Below are positions 19,638-29,185 of a stretch of 64,000 bases of DNA, one piece after another. Source of the stretch: JBLXBZ01 sp048265185. Its GTDB lineage: Bacteria; Pseudomonadota; Alphaproteobacteria; Rhizobiales; Stappiaceae. The stretch's first letter is position 1. Every line of letters starts with the position of its first letter. The notes under the pieces are model-generated. The model was given only the letters and a program-made list of their open reading frames with translations. It did no database searches and was not told where the DNA came from. Both the position numbers and the translations under genes were made by a program. Location: the NCBI GenBank assembly GCA_048265185.1, contig JBLXBZ010000001.1, positions 372,001 to 436,000 of the forward strand. Direction: 5' to 3'.

Positions 19638-20312
19638 ATGTCCGATGTTTTTCGCGAAGTCGATGAAGAAATAAGGCGCGAGCAGTATCGCAAACTTTGG
19701 GATCGATTCGGCATTTGGATCATCATCTTGGCGGTCTTGATCGTCGTCGGCACTGCGGGATACCGCGGGTGGCTTTATTGGCGAGACAATCAATCGCAGA
19801 TCGAAGGCGATCAGTTCTTGCAAGCCGTAGAACTGTCGGAGCAGGGCAAACACGAGGAAGCGCAGGCCATTTTCGCCGAGCTCGCCGCTCAAAGCGATGG
19901 TTACGCCGTTTTGGCTAAAATGCGCGCCGCGACGGATCAGGCTCTGGCTGGAAACGTTGAGGCTGCGCGCGACGGCTTTGACGCCGTTCGCCTTGATTCT
20001 TCCGTTCATCAGGAATTTCGGGATATCGCCGCGATTCGATCTGGCTATTTGACCCTGGATCTTGGCGCTTTTGACGATGTGGCTGATCGCGTGGGCGCCT
20101 TGACGTCAAGCGATAGCCGTTGGCGCTTCGCCGCATATGAAATTTTGGCGGTGGCTGACTGGAGAAGTGGAGCTTTGGAAAAGGCTCGCGAGAACCTATC
20201 CAAGATCACGGACGCCGCTGACGCTCCCGCAGACGTGACGCAGCGCGCGCGGGTTCTGCTGGAGGTCATTAATGGTTCGCTGGCGTCGGATCCAGAAGGA
20301 AACGCATCGTGA
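19638..20312 (+). CDS. YfgM-like tetratricopeptide protein of the envelope
   Basis: A membrane-anchored TPR protein: a short cytoplasmic start, one membrane segment ('GIWIIILAVLIVVGTAGYRG', about 27-46) and a periplasmic helical repeat domain. In E. coli YfgM interacts with SecYEG and periplasmic chaperones. It overlaps bamB by ATGA-type coupling and forms the yfgM-bamB-der order known from many proteobacteria. Confidence 0.9.
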   Translation: MSDVFREVDEEIRREQYRKLWDRFGIWIIILAVLIVVGTAGYRGWLYWRDNQSQIEGDQFLQAVELSEQGKHEEAQAIFAELAAQSDGYAVLAKMRAATDQALAGNVEAARDGFDAVRLDSSVHQEFRDIAAIRSGYLTLDLGAFDDVADRVGALTSSDSRWRFAAYEILAVADWRSGALEKARENLSKITDAADAPADVTQRARVLLEVINGSLASDPEGNAS

Positions 20313-21664
20313 TGAAAACTGTCGCAGGTTATAAAGGCGCCATAGCCGTGGCCGCCCTTGGACTCGCGCTTGCGGGTTGCGAGACGGTGTCGGATTACAC
20401 CGATCCGATCAATCCTTTTAAAAAAGAAGAGAAAACGCTTCCTGGAGAGCGGAAAAATTTATTTGACCAATCCGGCCCGGTTGTTTCAACGACAGGAAAG
20501 AGCGCTAAGATTGGCGCTGCGACAGGCGCTCAGCAGTGGACGCAAGCTGGCGGTAATCCTCAAAACAACCCGGGAAACCTGTCGGTGAATATTTCAGGCG
20601 TGACGGCGTGGCGCGCCAGCTTGGGTAATTCGTCCGGCGGTGGTTTGTTTTCCGCCAGCGTTCGCACCGCCGCGCGGCCGGTGGCGGGCGCAGGTCGCGT
20701 ATTCGCATATAAGCAAAACGGCGAAGTCGTCGCCTTGTCGCTCAGCGGCGGCGGGCGTGGCTGGACGAAGTCCCTGCGTCCGGAAGGCGAGAGCGATGTG
20801 GGAACCGGAGGCGGCGCCGCTTTTGACAATAATCGACTTTTTGTCGCCACGGCTTATCGCCAGTTGATTGCTTTGGACGCTGGTTCCGGTAAGGTTTTAT
20901 GGACCAAAGAGCTTAGCGCTCCCGCGCGCGGCGCGCCCACGGCGGCGGCGGGCAAGGTGTTCGTCGTCACTCAGACGAACGAAGTTTACGCGGTGGATCA
21001 AAGCGACGGGACAGAGTCCTGGAGTTATTCGGGAATTCCTGAAACCGCCGGCATTTTGGCCTCAGCTAATCCCGCGGTCTCTGGTGACGTGGTCGTGGTG
21101 CCGTTTTCTTCGGGCGAGGTCATGGCGATTGACATCAAAAACGGCGAAGCGCGGTGGATTGACGGCGTTGCTCGTTCGTATCGGACATTGGCGGTCTCCG
21201 GCATTGCGGATGTGTCGGCAAGTCCGGTCATTTCCGGCGGGGTGGTCTTCGCCACCGGAGTGGCGGGGCGCACCATCGCTGCGAGCTTGAAAACCGGAGA
21301 ACGGCTTTGGGAGCAAAACATTGGCTCCGTTCATACGCCCGTGGCCTCGGGGGATGCGCTGTTCATGATTGATCTGGACGATAATATGGTGGCGATGGAC
21401 CGCAAGACCGGCGACGCGTTATGGTCTACGGCTTTGCCAAATGTTGCGGATCGTAAAAAACGCACCAATTGGGCGGGCCCAGTTCTGGCGAATGGAGTTC
21501 TGGTCGCCATGTCCGGCGATGGTCGTATGGCGCGCGTAGATGCCGCGACAGGGCGTATTCTGGGAACGAAGGAAACGTCGGTTGACGTTTACGTTAACCC
21601 CATAGTCGCCGGCGGGCGTATGTTGGTGATCTCTGGAGACGGAGAGTTGATCGCATTCAACTAA
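20309..21664 (+). CDS. bamB: Outer-membrane assembly factor BamB
   Basis: BamB is the beta-propeller lipoprotein of the BAM complex. The signal peptide ends in a lipobox ('LGLALAGCETV', Cys about 24). Eight PQQ-like blades carry repeats such as 'NGEVVALSLSGGGRGWTKSL', 'LIALDAGSGKVLWTKEL' and 'MVAMDRKTGDALWSTALP'. The length of 451 is slightly longer than E. coli BamB because of an N-terminal linker. It is coupled to yfgM and is followed by a 48-bp inverted repeat. Confidence 0.94.
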   Translation: MMKTVAGYKGAIAVAALGLALAGCETVSDYTDPINPFKKEEKTLPGERKNLFDQSGPVVSTTGKSAKIGAATGAQQWTQAGGNPQNNPGNLSVNISGVTAWRASLGNSSGGGLFSASVRTAARPVAGAGRVFAYKQNGEVVALSLSGGGRGWTKSLRPEGESDVGTGGGAAFDNNRLFVATAYRQLIALDAGSGKVLWTKELSAPARGAPTAAAGKVFVVTQTNEVYAVDQSDGTESWSYSGIPETAGILASANPAVSGDVVVVPFSSGEVMAIDIKNGEARWIDGVARSYRTLAVSGIADVSASPVISGGVVFATGVAGRTIAASLKTGERLWEQNIGSVHTPVASGDALFMIDLDDNMVAMDRKTGDALWSTALPNVADRKKRTNWAGPVLANGVLVAMSGDGRMARVDAATGRILGTKETSVDVYVNPIVAGGRMLVISGDGELIAFN

Positions 21665-21684
21665 ATGCCTCTTACGTATATTAT

Positions 21685-21732
21685 TGCGCATAACACCCCG
21701 AAGAGCGAACGCTTTTCGGGGTGTTATGCGCA
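21685..21732. terminator. Large inverted repeat after bamB
   Basis: A 23-bp stem with one G-T wobble and a 2-nt loop (arms start TGCGCATAACACCCCGAA) begins 20 bp after the bamB stop. There is no T-run after it, so it may stabilise the 3' end of the yfgM-bamB mRNA or act with Rho rather than being a classic intrinsic terminator. Confidence 0.7.
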
Positions 21733-21923
21733 GAGATGGCATATTGTCGGCTATTGCGCTATGAACAGCCCCTAATGGGCGTAAATGTCATTAAAGTAAA
21801 ATGACCTGAGAACGCCAAATTGTACCCCGCGTTCCGTATGGCGCGTATCGCGGCGTTACGAAATGACTTGTGTTTTGCTTTCGTATGCAATCATTCGAGA
21901 GCTGATTATCCAGGAGACAAGAC

Positions 21924-23342
21924 GTGTCAGCGACCGTCGCTATTATTGGCCGGCCTAATGTCGGAAAATCGACTTTATTTAATCGCCTCGTTGGAAAACG
22001 GCTGGCCTTGGTCGATGACACTCCCGGAGTGACCAGAGATCGACGCTCGGGCGACGCGCGACTTGGAGATTTGCGTTTCAGGGTGATTGACACCGCAGGG
22101 CTGGAAGAGGCTACGGCCCGTTCGCTTGAAGGACGGATGCGCGCGCAGACGGAAGAGGCTATCACTGAAGCGGATGTGGTTCTGTTCGTGATCGACGCTC
22201 GCGCGGGTCTCACGCCGATGGATCGCCATTTCGCCGATCTTTTGCGGCGCAACACCACGCCGGTGATTTTATGTGCGAATAAGTCGGAAGGTAAGGCGGG
22301 CGAGAGCGGGCTTTATGAATCCTATGGTCTTGGTTTTGGCGATCCTATTGGATTGTCCGCCGAGCACGGCGAGGGCATGTCGGATCTTTATGACGCGCTG
22401 CGCCCGATTGTCGATGCGGCGGAAGAATTGAGCGAGGCTGAGCAGGCGGAAAGCGACGAAGCGCTTACCGATGTTGACGTTGTCGAAGGCGATGAGGACA
22501 AGATCATTGAGACCGCCACGGCGCGTCATCCCTTGCGGGTTGCGATCACCGGTCGCCCGAACGCCGGCAAGTCTACGCTCATCAACAGAATGCTGGAAGA
22601 AGAACGGCTCCTGACCGGACCGGAGGCGGGGATCACTCGCGATTCCATTTCCGTTGATTGGGTCTGGAACGATAAATATTTCAAAATATTTGACACCGCC
22701 GGCATTCGGCGCAAGGCGCGCGTTCAGGAAAAGCTTGAAAAACTGTCTGTGGCTGACGCCCTGCGCGCGGTGAAATTCGCGGAAGTGGTGGTGGTGACGC
22801 TCGACGCCACTAACGCGTTTGAAAAACAAGATCTTCAGATTATTGAACTAGTTGCGCGCGAGGGGCGCGCGCTGGTGATAGCCATCAATAAATGGGATCT
22901 GGTGGAGGACCGGGAAGAGGCGTGGAAAAAGATCAAGGATGTTCAAGATCGTTATCTGAACCAGATTCGCGGTGTTGAAATCGTGACGATTTCCGGTTTG
23001 AACGGTCAAGGGCTGAATCATCTGATGAACGCAGTGATGCGCGCGCATACGGTTTGGAATAGCCGGGTGTCCACGTCGCGGCTCAATCGTTGGCTGGAGG
23101 GAGTTTTAACCCATCACCCGCCGCCAGCCGTTAGCGGGAGACGGATTCGTTTGCGCTATATGACGCAGGCGAAAACCCGCCCGCCGCATTTTATTGTGTT
23201 TTGCTCAAAGCCGGATAACTTGCCTGAGAGCTATACGCGTTATCTCGTGAACTCCATGCGCGAGGCCTTTAAAATGCCGGGAACGCCTATCAGGCTGTCC
23301 TATCGAAAAGGGGATAATCCTTACGCGAAAAAACGGTTTTAG
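21924..23342 (+). CDS. der: Ribosome-assembly GTPase Der (EngA)
   Basis: Der is essential for 50S subunit maturation. It has two tandem Era-like G domains: 'GRPNVGKSTLFNRL' (about 8) and 'GRPNAGKSTLINRM' (about 210), each with a DTAG/DTAGI switch and an N/TKxD motif ('CANKSE', 'INKWD'). A KH-like C-terminal domain ends in 'RKGDNPYAKKRF'. Length 472 is normal. It starts about 260 bp after bamB. Confidence 0.97.
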   Translation: MSATVAIIGRPNVGKSTLFNRLVGKRLALVDDTPGVTRDRRSGDARLGDLRFRVIDTAGLEEATARSLEGRMRAQTEEAITEADVVLFVIDARAGLTPMDRHFADLLRRNTTPVILCANKSEGKAGESGLYESYGLGFGDPIGLSAEHGEGMSDLYDALRPIVDAAEELSEAEQAESDEALTDVDVVEGDEDKIIETATARHPLRVAITGRPNAGKSTLINRMLEEERLLTGPEAGITRDSISVDWVWNDKYFKIFDTAGIRRKARVQEKLEKLSVADALRAVKFAEVVVVTLDATNAFEKQDLQIIELVAREGRALVIAINKWDLVEDREEAWKKIKDVQDRYLNQIRGVEIVTISGLNGQGLNHLMNAVMRAHTVWNSRVSTSRLNRWLEGVLTHHPPPAVSGRRIRLRYMTQAKTRPPHFIVFCSKPDNLPESYTRYLVNSMREAFKMPGTPIRLSYRKGDNPYAKKRF

Positions 23343-23359
23343 GTGAGAATTCATTCGTT

Positions 23360-23389
23360 AAAGGCGGCCCAAAGGCCGCCTTTATTTTT
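23360..23389 (+). terminator. Rho-independent terminator of der
   Basis: AAAGGCGGCC-CAAA-GGCCGCCTTT followed by ATTTTT, 18 bp after the der stop. Its T-run overlaps the last codons of the convergent RES-domain gene. Confidence 0.92.
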
Positions 23390-24119
23390 CTCGGTCGATC
23401 AATCTGAAAACCTCGCCCGAACCAGCGTCGCGGTAGAGGTCCACGCGCTCGCCGTTCCAGTGATAGTCCAGATGACGTCCTTGGCGTGGGCTATTGGCTT
23501 TATCGGGATAGAACAGGCCAACGCATTGTCCGCCTGAATCACGCACGCTTGGATAGACGACGCCGTCCGCCCCATTCGCGCGGAGCGCGGCGCCTAGTTC
23601 TTGAGAGGCGGAATAATCATTGGGATCTAGAGGCGAGGGGGACGCCGAGCTTGGCGCGGCGGAGGCGGGCGCCGGGGTTAGGTCGTAAAGCTCCGCGCTG
23701 ACGTTCAGGATGATTTCACGAAATTGCGAGGTCCAGCCGGGGCGTTGGTTGGTCGCTTTCATGAATTGGCCGTGGTGGTGTATCGTTTCAAATAGCGCGG
23801 TTTGAAATGTGCGTCCTGCGTAAAGGACGCCGTAAGCGCCGTTGCTGAAGCGGCTTGGCCTGTCGGGGGTGGCGTGGGTGAAGGGCGCCATTAGGTAGCT
23901 GGCGCCTGAACCGCCGACCCGCCGATTCGCCGGCAAGAGATCAAGGTTGCCGATTGTCTCCATCAGTCGCGGGTTGGTTTTTTGCTCCGCCGCAAGAAGT
24001 AGGGGCCAATCTTCCGGATCGGCGATGTCTTCAAAAAGATCGATCGGAGGATAAAGACTGCGAATGACGCGTACGGCGCCAAGCCAGTCAACTTGCCGAA
24101 AACTTTTGTCGTTCACCAT
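23382..24119 (-). CDS. RES-domain toxin of a Xre/RES toxin-antitoxin pair
   Basis: RES toxins (MbcT/ParT-like) degrade or ADP-ribosylate targets using NAD+. The protein shows the RES signature with conserved Arg ('VIRSLYP', residue about 18), Glu in 'TALFETIHHHGQFM' and Ser in the C-terminal part ('GVVYPSVRDSGGQCVGLF'). The ATG at 24119 overlaps the antitoxin stop (ATGGTGA), typical of these pairs. The frame runs further upstream within the antitoxin gene, but that is a shadow. Length of about 245 residues is on the long side because of a Pro/Ser/Ala-rich insert near 155-170. Confidence 0.93.
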   Translation of the reverse strand: MVNDKSFRQVDWLGAVRVIRSLYPPIDLFEDIADPEDWPLLLAAEQKTNPRLMETIGNLDLLPANRRVGGSGASYLMAPFTHATPDRPSRFSNGAYGVLYAGRTFQTALFETIHHHGQFMKATNQRPGWTSQFREIILNVSAELYDLTPAPASAAPSSASPSPLDPNDYSASQELGAALRANGADGVVYPSVRDSGGQCVGLFYPDKANSPRQGRHLDYHWNGERVDLYRDAGSGEVFRLIDREK

Positions 24120-24526
24120 CCGCCCCGCGCCGCGTCGAGATAGCGGCGCACCCGCATGAGGTCGGTCAATTCTCCGCCAAGCATTACATCCAACGCGGAT
24201 CTCCCATTGAAGACCGTATTGGCCGCGCGCATCCATGCGTAGCCCCGTTGCGGGTCGCGAAAGGTCAAACGCAAGGCTTTATGAATTCCCATTAAGTTTG
24301 ACAAGCGCGCCTTGCCGTCGCGACTGACGCGCCCGACGCCGTCAGACTTCCAGCGTCGGTAAGTTCGCAAACTCAGATCAAGAAGCAGCGCGGATTCTTC
24401 ATCCGAAAGGCCCCACAATCGAAACAGGTTAACCGCCGCGCGAAACATTGCGCCGGCTTCCGCATCGGAAATTGGTTCTGGCGTGAAAGCTTTTGGATGA
24501 ACGTTAATCTGGACGACTTCAGTCAT
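24113..24526 (-). CDS. Xre/MbcA/ParS-type antitoxin
   Basis: The cognate antitoxin of the RES toxin. An N-terminal Xre-like helix-turn-helix ('LLLDLSLRTYRRWKSDGVGR', about 47-66) is followed by the DUF2384/MbcA C-terminal domain ('RAANTVFNGRSALDVMLGGE') that occludes the toxin. GGAG lies six bases before the ATG at 24526. A palindrome directly upstream should be its operator, giving autoregulation. Confidence 0.93.
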   Translation of the reverse strand: MTEVVQINVHPKAFTPEPISDAEAGAMFRAAVNLFRLWGLSDEESALLLDLSLRTYRRWKSDGVGRVSRDGKARLSNLMGIHKALRLTFRDPQRGYAWMRAANTVFNGRSALDVMLGGELTDLMRVRRYLDAARGGW

Positions 24527-24534
24527 GATAATCT

Positions 24535-24572
24535 CCAATTGGCATTAATGTAATAATTAATCGCCAATTGGC
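24535..24572. promoter_or_regulatory. Palindromic operator of the Xre/RES pair
   Basis: Two inverted copies of CCAATTGGCATTAAT face each other (24535-24549, and ATTAATCGCCAATTGG ending at 24571), each containing a smaller CCAATTGG palindrome. It overlaps the ribosome-binding region of the antitoxin gene, as expected for an autorepressor site. Confidence 0.8.
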
Positions 24573-24767
24573 AAGTAGGCATTGATCAATGGCTGCAATT
24601 TTCTGTTGCAAATTAGGTCTGTTGGTCGACAACTTCTATAAAAACATGGGTTTAATCGATGGTGAGGCGTTTCGTAATTTGATGAAAGAGGTATTCTGGT
24701 TTTTAATCAGACCATATGATTTTGCTTGAAATTGTCTTGTGGCGAACTTTTAAGAGGAGGCTCCTTC

Positions 24768-25874
24768 ATGTGCACTTCACTCCTGTATACGGATAAAAAT
24801 GGGGCTTCTTACGCCGCGCGCACGCTTGAGTTGCCGATGGAGTTGCCATATCTCATCGCCTATACGCCATCGGGAACGAAATTTGGTTCGCAAGTCACCG
24901 GTCATCATGCCTTGGACTTTGTCAGCACTTATTCATTTCTGGCGGTGAGCGTTCCCAATGGAACAATTGACGATCTCAAGGTTGTTGAAGGCCTTAATGA
25001 AAAAGGGCTGACGTTTAGCATTCTTGCTTATGCAGGCGCTGAAGGCCCCGCCGATAATTTCGAAAAAACGCAGGCGGTTCTATCGGCTATTGATCTGGGA
25101 AGTTGGACTTTGGCGCAATTCGCCACTGTGGCCGAGGTTAAGGCGGCGCTTGATCAGCAGGCTGTTCTTGTTGCGCCTCTTGCGGCCCTGGGAGGTGAAA
25201 ATCCACCGTTTCATTATACCTTGCACGACCAGACTGGCGCGTCCATCGTTATAGAATATTCTGATGGGAAGCAGTCGGTTTACGACAACCCTGTGGGGGT
25301 GATGACTAATGGGCCTGAATTCACCTGGCATATGACGAATTTGAACAACTACACATTTTTCGACAATGTCGAGAAGTCGTCGGCCGAATTCAGGGGGCGA
25401 AAATTCGTTCAGCCCGATTCCGGCATTTCAACCGTGGCGCTGCCGTCGTCCAACACATCTGTCGGGCGTTTCGTCAAAGCGGTGTATTACTCTCATTTCA
25501 CCGAAAAAGCCGCCACGCCTGAAAACGCCATTATAACGCTTTCTCACATAATGAACAATTTTGATCGTCCTCGCGGCGTTTCTCTCGACGTTCGCTCAGA
25601 GGCGAGCGCTCTGGATAAAGCGGCGGCTTCCCTGCAGGAGACCCCGGCGGACGCTGGGCCGTCTTACGCTAGCGAATATACGTCCTGGACCTCCATAAGC
25701 GATACAAATCGCAAACTCATGTTTCTACGCACCTATGACAGCCTGAATTACATTCAATTGGATCTTGAAAAGCTTTCTTCGTTGAAAGAGAAAAAAATTC
25801 TTCCTTTGAAGGCGATCAATTTACCGGGGTCGGATTTTACAGACCGGTTGACTGCAGCCGACGCCCTGACTTAA
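24768..25874 (+). CDS. Linear amide C-N hydrolase (choloylglycine hydrolase / penicillin V acylase family)
   Basis: An Ntn-hydrolase whose nucleophile is Cys2, exposed after removal of Met1: the protein starts 'MCTSLLYTDKNGASYAARTLE'. RBS AAGAGGAGG is well placed before the ATG at 24768, which also fixes Cys at position 2. Family members cleave conjugated bile salts, penicillin V or acyl-homoserine lactones. In a free-living proteobacterium quorum-signal or N-acyl substrates are more likely, but this is inference. It lies just upstream of an efflux operon and could be cotranscribed with it. Confidence 0.9.
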   Translation: MCTSLLYTDKNGASYAARTLELPMELPYLIAYTPSGTKFGSQVTGHHALDFVSTYSFLAVSVPNGTIDDLKVVEGLNEKGLTFSILAYAGAEGPADNFEKTQAVLSAIDLGSWTLAQFATVAEVKAALDQQAVLVAPLAALGGENPPFHYTLHDQTGASIVIEYSDGKQSVYDNPVGVMTNGPEFTWHMTNLNNYTFFDNVEKSSAEFRGRKFVQPDSGISTVALPSSNTSVGRFVKAVYYSHFTEKAATPENAIITLSHIMNNFDRPRGVSLDVRSEASALDKAAASLQETPADAGPSYASEYTSWTSISDTNRKLMFLRTYDSLNYIQLDLEKLSSLKEKKILPLKAINLPGSDFTDRLTAADALT

Positions 25875-25976
25875 CGGCGAAGGATGAAAAAAATTTCTTC
25901 GAGATGGTTTTCATCAATGAGCAATGCGTCGCCTCCAGTGGGCGCTCGTCAATTGGATAATAAGCGAAAGAGCTGG

Positions 25977-26249
25977 ATGAAGCGGAGAATCGGGCGAAGC
26001 GCATGTGTGCTCATCACGATGTTGCTTTCAGGGTGTTCTCTAAATGGGGCGCCGACGATCCCTGTGTATGGCGCTTATTTCCCATCGTGGATCGCCTCCG
26101 CGGTTTTAGGAATTTTGGGCGCGTTAGTCGTGCGCGTGCTGTTCGTTAGAACGGGCGTCGATGACGTTATTCCGGCCAGGCTTCTCGTTTACGTATGTCT
26201 GGCTTTCACCATTGGTTTCGCCTCTTCTCTGTTCTTGTTCGGGCGCTAA
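25977..26249 (+). CDS. Small YtcA-like lipoprotein of an efflux operon
   Basis: About 90 residues: a signal peptide with lipobox ('VLITMLLSGCSLNG', Cys about 19) and two hydrophobic segments. The size, lipobox and position directly before an HlyD-FUSC-TolC trio match YtcA, the first gene of the ytcA-mdtNOP cluster of E. coli. The ATG at 25977 gives a normal signal peptide; the frame is open back to 25884. One base separates its stop from the next start. Confidence 0.75.
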   Translation: MKRRIGRSACVLITMLLSGCSLNGAPTIPVYGAYFPSWIASAVLGILGALVVRVLFVRTGVDDVIPARLLVYVCLAFTIGFASSLFLFGR

Positions 26250-26250
26250 A

Positions 26251-27297
26251 ATGAGCATGCTGAAAACTTACGCCAAGAGTAATTTGGGGCGTGTGATCGC
26301 GATCGCTATTGTGGCGAGCGCCGTGGTGCTGGGGGTGTGGCGCTATGAACGCGCCAGCGTGAACCTTCTCTCGCAGGAAGTCAGCCTGAGCGCCAATGTC
26401 GTGCATATCGCTTCGTCGGTTCCGGGACGGATAGACGTGCTTAAGGTGGCGGAAAATGACAAGGTGGAGAAGGGCGATTTGCTTTTTTCCGTCGACCCGG
26501 AACCTTATCGTCTGGCGGTGGCTCAGGCGGAAGGCGATCTTGCGGTCGCCCGTGCGCTCTATGAAACGCAGAAACGCAATATTAGAGCGGAAAGGGCGAA
26601 CGCCGCCGTCGCCAATCATCAGGTGGCGCGCGCGCAAACCAACTTGCAGCTCGCCGAGCAAACCCTGCGGCGTTTGACGGCTTTGCAGCCCAAGGGATAT
26701 GTTACCGCTCAGCAGGTGGATGATGCGGAAACAGCCAAGCGCGACGCAGAAGTGAGTTTGCAAGAGGCGCTTGAGCAAACAGTGGCGGCCGACGCGTTGG
26801 TTAGCTCCATCGACGCGGCGAAAGCGATGGTGGAGACGCGGGAGGCGGCGTTGGCGCTGGCGCGCCGTGAGCTGGCGAACACCAAAATTTACGCGCCGCA
26901 TGACGGTCGGGTCGTTGGCCTCACCATATCAACCGGGGAATTCGTTATCACTGGCGAATCCATTTTCACGCTTATCAACACGGAAAACTGGTACGCTACG
27001 GCGTTTTTCTCAGAAGTGGAGTTGGCGCCGATCAAAGCGGGCTCCTGCGCCAGCGTTTACGTGATGGCCGACCGTTCGGTCGAGATAAAGGGTGAAGTTA
27101 TCGGGATCAGCTGGGGGGTGGCGCCGGAAAGTTTGATTAATCTTCCTCGGGGGCTGCCCTATGTGCCGAAGAACCTCAATTGGGTTCGCGTCGCCCAGCG
27201 CTTTCCCGTTCGAATAAAACTGGAAGATCCTCCGGAAAACTTGATGCGGGTGGGCGCGTCGGCCGTTGCTGTGATTCATGATGAAAAACACTGCTGA
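26251..27297 (+). CDS. HlyD-family membrane-fusion protein (MdtN-like)
   Basis: The periplasmic adaptor of a tripartite pump. It has one N-terminal membrane segment (about 13-32), a biotinyl-lipoyl half-domain ('VPGRIDVLKVAENDKVEKGD'), a long coiled-coil hairpin (about 90-195), the second half-domain ('TKIYAPHDGRVVGLTISTGE' minus its first residue) and a beta-barrel. Length 348 is usual. It overlaps the following permease gene by 20 bp. Confidence 0.9.
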   Translation: MSMLKTYAKSNLGRVIAIAIVASAVVLGVWRYERASVNLLSQEVSLSANVVHIASSVPGRIDVLKVAENDKVEKGDLLFSVDPEPYRLAVAQAEGDLAVARALYETQKRNIRAERANAAVANHQVARAQTNLQLAEQTLRRLTALQPKGYVTAQQVDDAETAKRDAEVSLQEALEQTVAADALVSSIDAAKAMVETREAALALARRELANTKIYAPHDGRVVGLTISTGEFVITGESIFTLINTENWYATAFFSEVELAPIKAGSCASVYVMADRSVEIKGEVIGISWGVAPESLINLPRGLPYVPKNLNWVRVAQRFPVRIKLEDPPENLMRVGASAVAVIHDEKHC

Positions 27298-29107
27298 CCC
27301 ATTCTGGAGGCGGATGGCCATTCAGACCTTCGAGGATTTGAAGCCTTTTCCCGGCCGTTTTTCCTTGGCGTCATCCATCGCCTGCATTTGCGCGCTGACG
27401 ACGGTGGCGGCTATGGTCTACCAAATTCCGGAAGCGGCCATCAGTTGCTATCTCATCATATTTCTCATGAAGGAAAACGCTGCTGAAAATGTCGCTATAG
27501 GCTTTGGCGTTATAGTCGTGGTCAGCGTGGTCGTGGTGATCCTTATCGGCATCATTAATTTGACGATCGAGTCCTCGGCTCAGCGCATGCTTGTGATGGC
27601 CGTGGCGTCTTTTGTGTTTCTTTATCTTTCATCCGCGACGAAGCTGGGAGAGGGCGGGGGCATCGTCGCTCTCGTCATCGCCTTTGTATTGACCCTTGTG
27701 AACGACGTTCCCTTGGGAGAAGTGGCGACGCGCGGGGTATTATACGCGTGGCTCATGGTGGCGACGCCCATGGCGATTATGATTCTCTACAATCTCGCCT
27801 TCGGACAAACGCCGCAAAAGCTTTTGCGCCGCGCCCTTTGCGAGCGGTTGGACGTCGCCGCCGCCGCGCTTCGCTCGTCAGCGCCAAGCCAAATTCCGAA
27901 AGTGAAAGAGCTCATAGGGGAGGGAAATGGCGAACAGGAAAAACGCATTCTATTGACCCGAATTTTCCATCTCGCCCCCAGTAAGGACGCCAATTGGTTG
28001 GCGCAATCGGCGGAGCAGAGCTATAAATTGCTGGTGGCGGCAAGCCAGACGCCTGTAGGTGAGGCGCCTTCGCAGCGCGCAGGTCTTGCGGCTTTATGCG
28101 AAAGTCAATCCCGCGCTATCGCCGCTGGAAAAAAGCCTGAGTCGCCGCAATGTGTGGCCGGAGAGCTTTCCTCTTGGGAAGAGCAAATTTTTCAATGCCT
28201 TGAAGCGATGGCTGGGAGCGGAAGTCAGGTGAAGGACGCGCCGACGTCAGACCCCTTTCTTTCTCCCGACGCTTTCTCAAACCCTATCCATCAACGTTTC
28301 GCGTTGAAGACCACCGCCGCGGCCATGATCTGCTATTTCACCTACTCCGCGATTGATTGGCAGGGCATTCACACCGCCATGATCACCTGCTACGTGGCGT
28401 GTCTTGGGTCCGCCGGCGAGACGGTGCATAAGCTCATTTTGCGTATTACCGGGTGTCTGATTGGGGCTTTCCTTGGCGTCATGGCGATTTTTTTTCTGAT
28501 CCCTCATATGGAATCCGTCGGCTCTCTCGCTTTTCTTGTCTATGGAGCTATCTTGATCGCCGCGTGGGTGTCCACTGGTAATGAACGAATTTCCTACGGT
28601 GGCGTGCAAATCGGTTTGGCTTTTCTACTGACCGTTCTGCAAGGTTTTGAACCGAGTACGGATTTGGGTTCCGCTCGTGATCGCATTGTGGGAATATTAC
28701 TGGGCAATCTTGTGGTCTACTTTATTTTCACTTCCATCTGGCCGGTGAGCGTGACCAATACAGTCCATGGGCATTTGGCTTCGGCGGTGAAAAGGATGAG
28801 TGGTCTATTGAAACTTGAGCCAGCGGAACGGGTAACGTCAATTAGCGAAGTGGCGGCCGTGAAGAGCGATCTGAGCGCCGTGACAGACGCATTGGCGTAT
28901 AGCTCATTCGAGCCGGCGGGCGTCAGACCGTCAAAACGTAAAGTCCTGCAATTTTCCGCTTTCGCTCGTCAGTTGTCGCAGATGTCTTCGCAGATTCTTC
29001 TAGGGGAAGGGGACGCCGATAAATTCGCCAAGGATCTGGACCGTATTTCTCACGGAATTGAGGAAACAGATCAAGACCGCGTCCCTGTTTCGCAGTCTGC
29101 GCAATGA
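27278..29107 (+). CDS. FUSC-family efflux permease (MdtO/AaeB-like)
   Basis: An inner-membrane protein of about 609 residues built as two repeats of membrane helices (about 25-165 and 345-490), each followed by a cytoplasmic domain. This is the layout of the aromatic-acid exporter/fusaric acid resistance family. A motif-like stretch 'RISYGGVQIGLAFLLTVLQG' lies in the second repeat. With its HlyD and outer-membrane partners it forms a tripartite pump; E. coli MdtNOP is linked to sulfa and dye resistance. The substrate here is unknown. Confidence 0.88.
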   Translation: MMKNTADPFWRRMAIQTFEDLKPFPGRFSLASSIACICALTTVAAMVYQIPEAAISCYLIIFLMKENAAENVAIGFGVIVVVSVVVVILIGIINLTIESSAQRMLVMAVASFVFLYLSSATKLGEGGGIVALVIAFVLTLVNDVPLGEVATRGVLYAWLMVATPMAIMILYNLAFGQTPQKLLRRALCERLDVAAAALRSSAPSQIPKVKELIGEGNGEQEKRILLTRIFHLAPSKDANWLAQSAEQSYKLLVAASQTPVGEAPSQRAGLAALCESQSRAIAAGKKPESPQCVAGELSSWEEQIFQCLEAMAGSGSQVKDAPTSDPFLSPDAFSNPIHQRFALKTTAAAMICYFTYSAIDWQGIHTAMITCYVACLGSAGETVHKLILRITGCLIGAFLGVMAIFFLIPHMESVGSLAFLVYGAILIAAWVSTGNERISYGGVQIGLAFLLTVLQGFEPSTDLGSARDRIVGILLGNLVVYFIFTSIWPVSVTNTVHGHLASAVKRMSGLLKLEPAERVTSISEVAAVKSDLSAVTDALAYSSFEPAGVRPSKRKVLQFSAFARQLSQMSSQILLGEGDADKFAKDLDRISHGIEETDQDRVPVSQSAQ

Positions 29108-29185
29108 CATAATGTGTCATTGCGTGCTATTCATCATTTTGTGGATGTCAGTCGCCGCCCGGACTTTGTAACAAAACGAGTTGAA

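Noticed and set aside
23382..24236. Longer RES toxin from 24236
   Set aside because: Would overlap the antitoxin by 120 bp; the ATG at 24119 gives the usual short overlap and family N-terminus.
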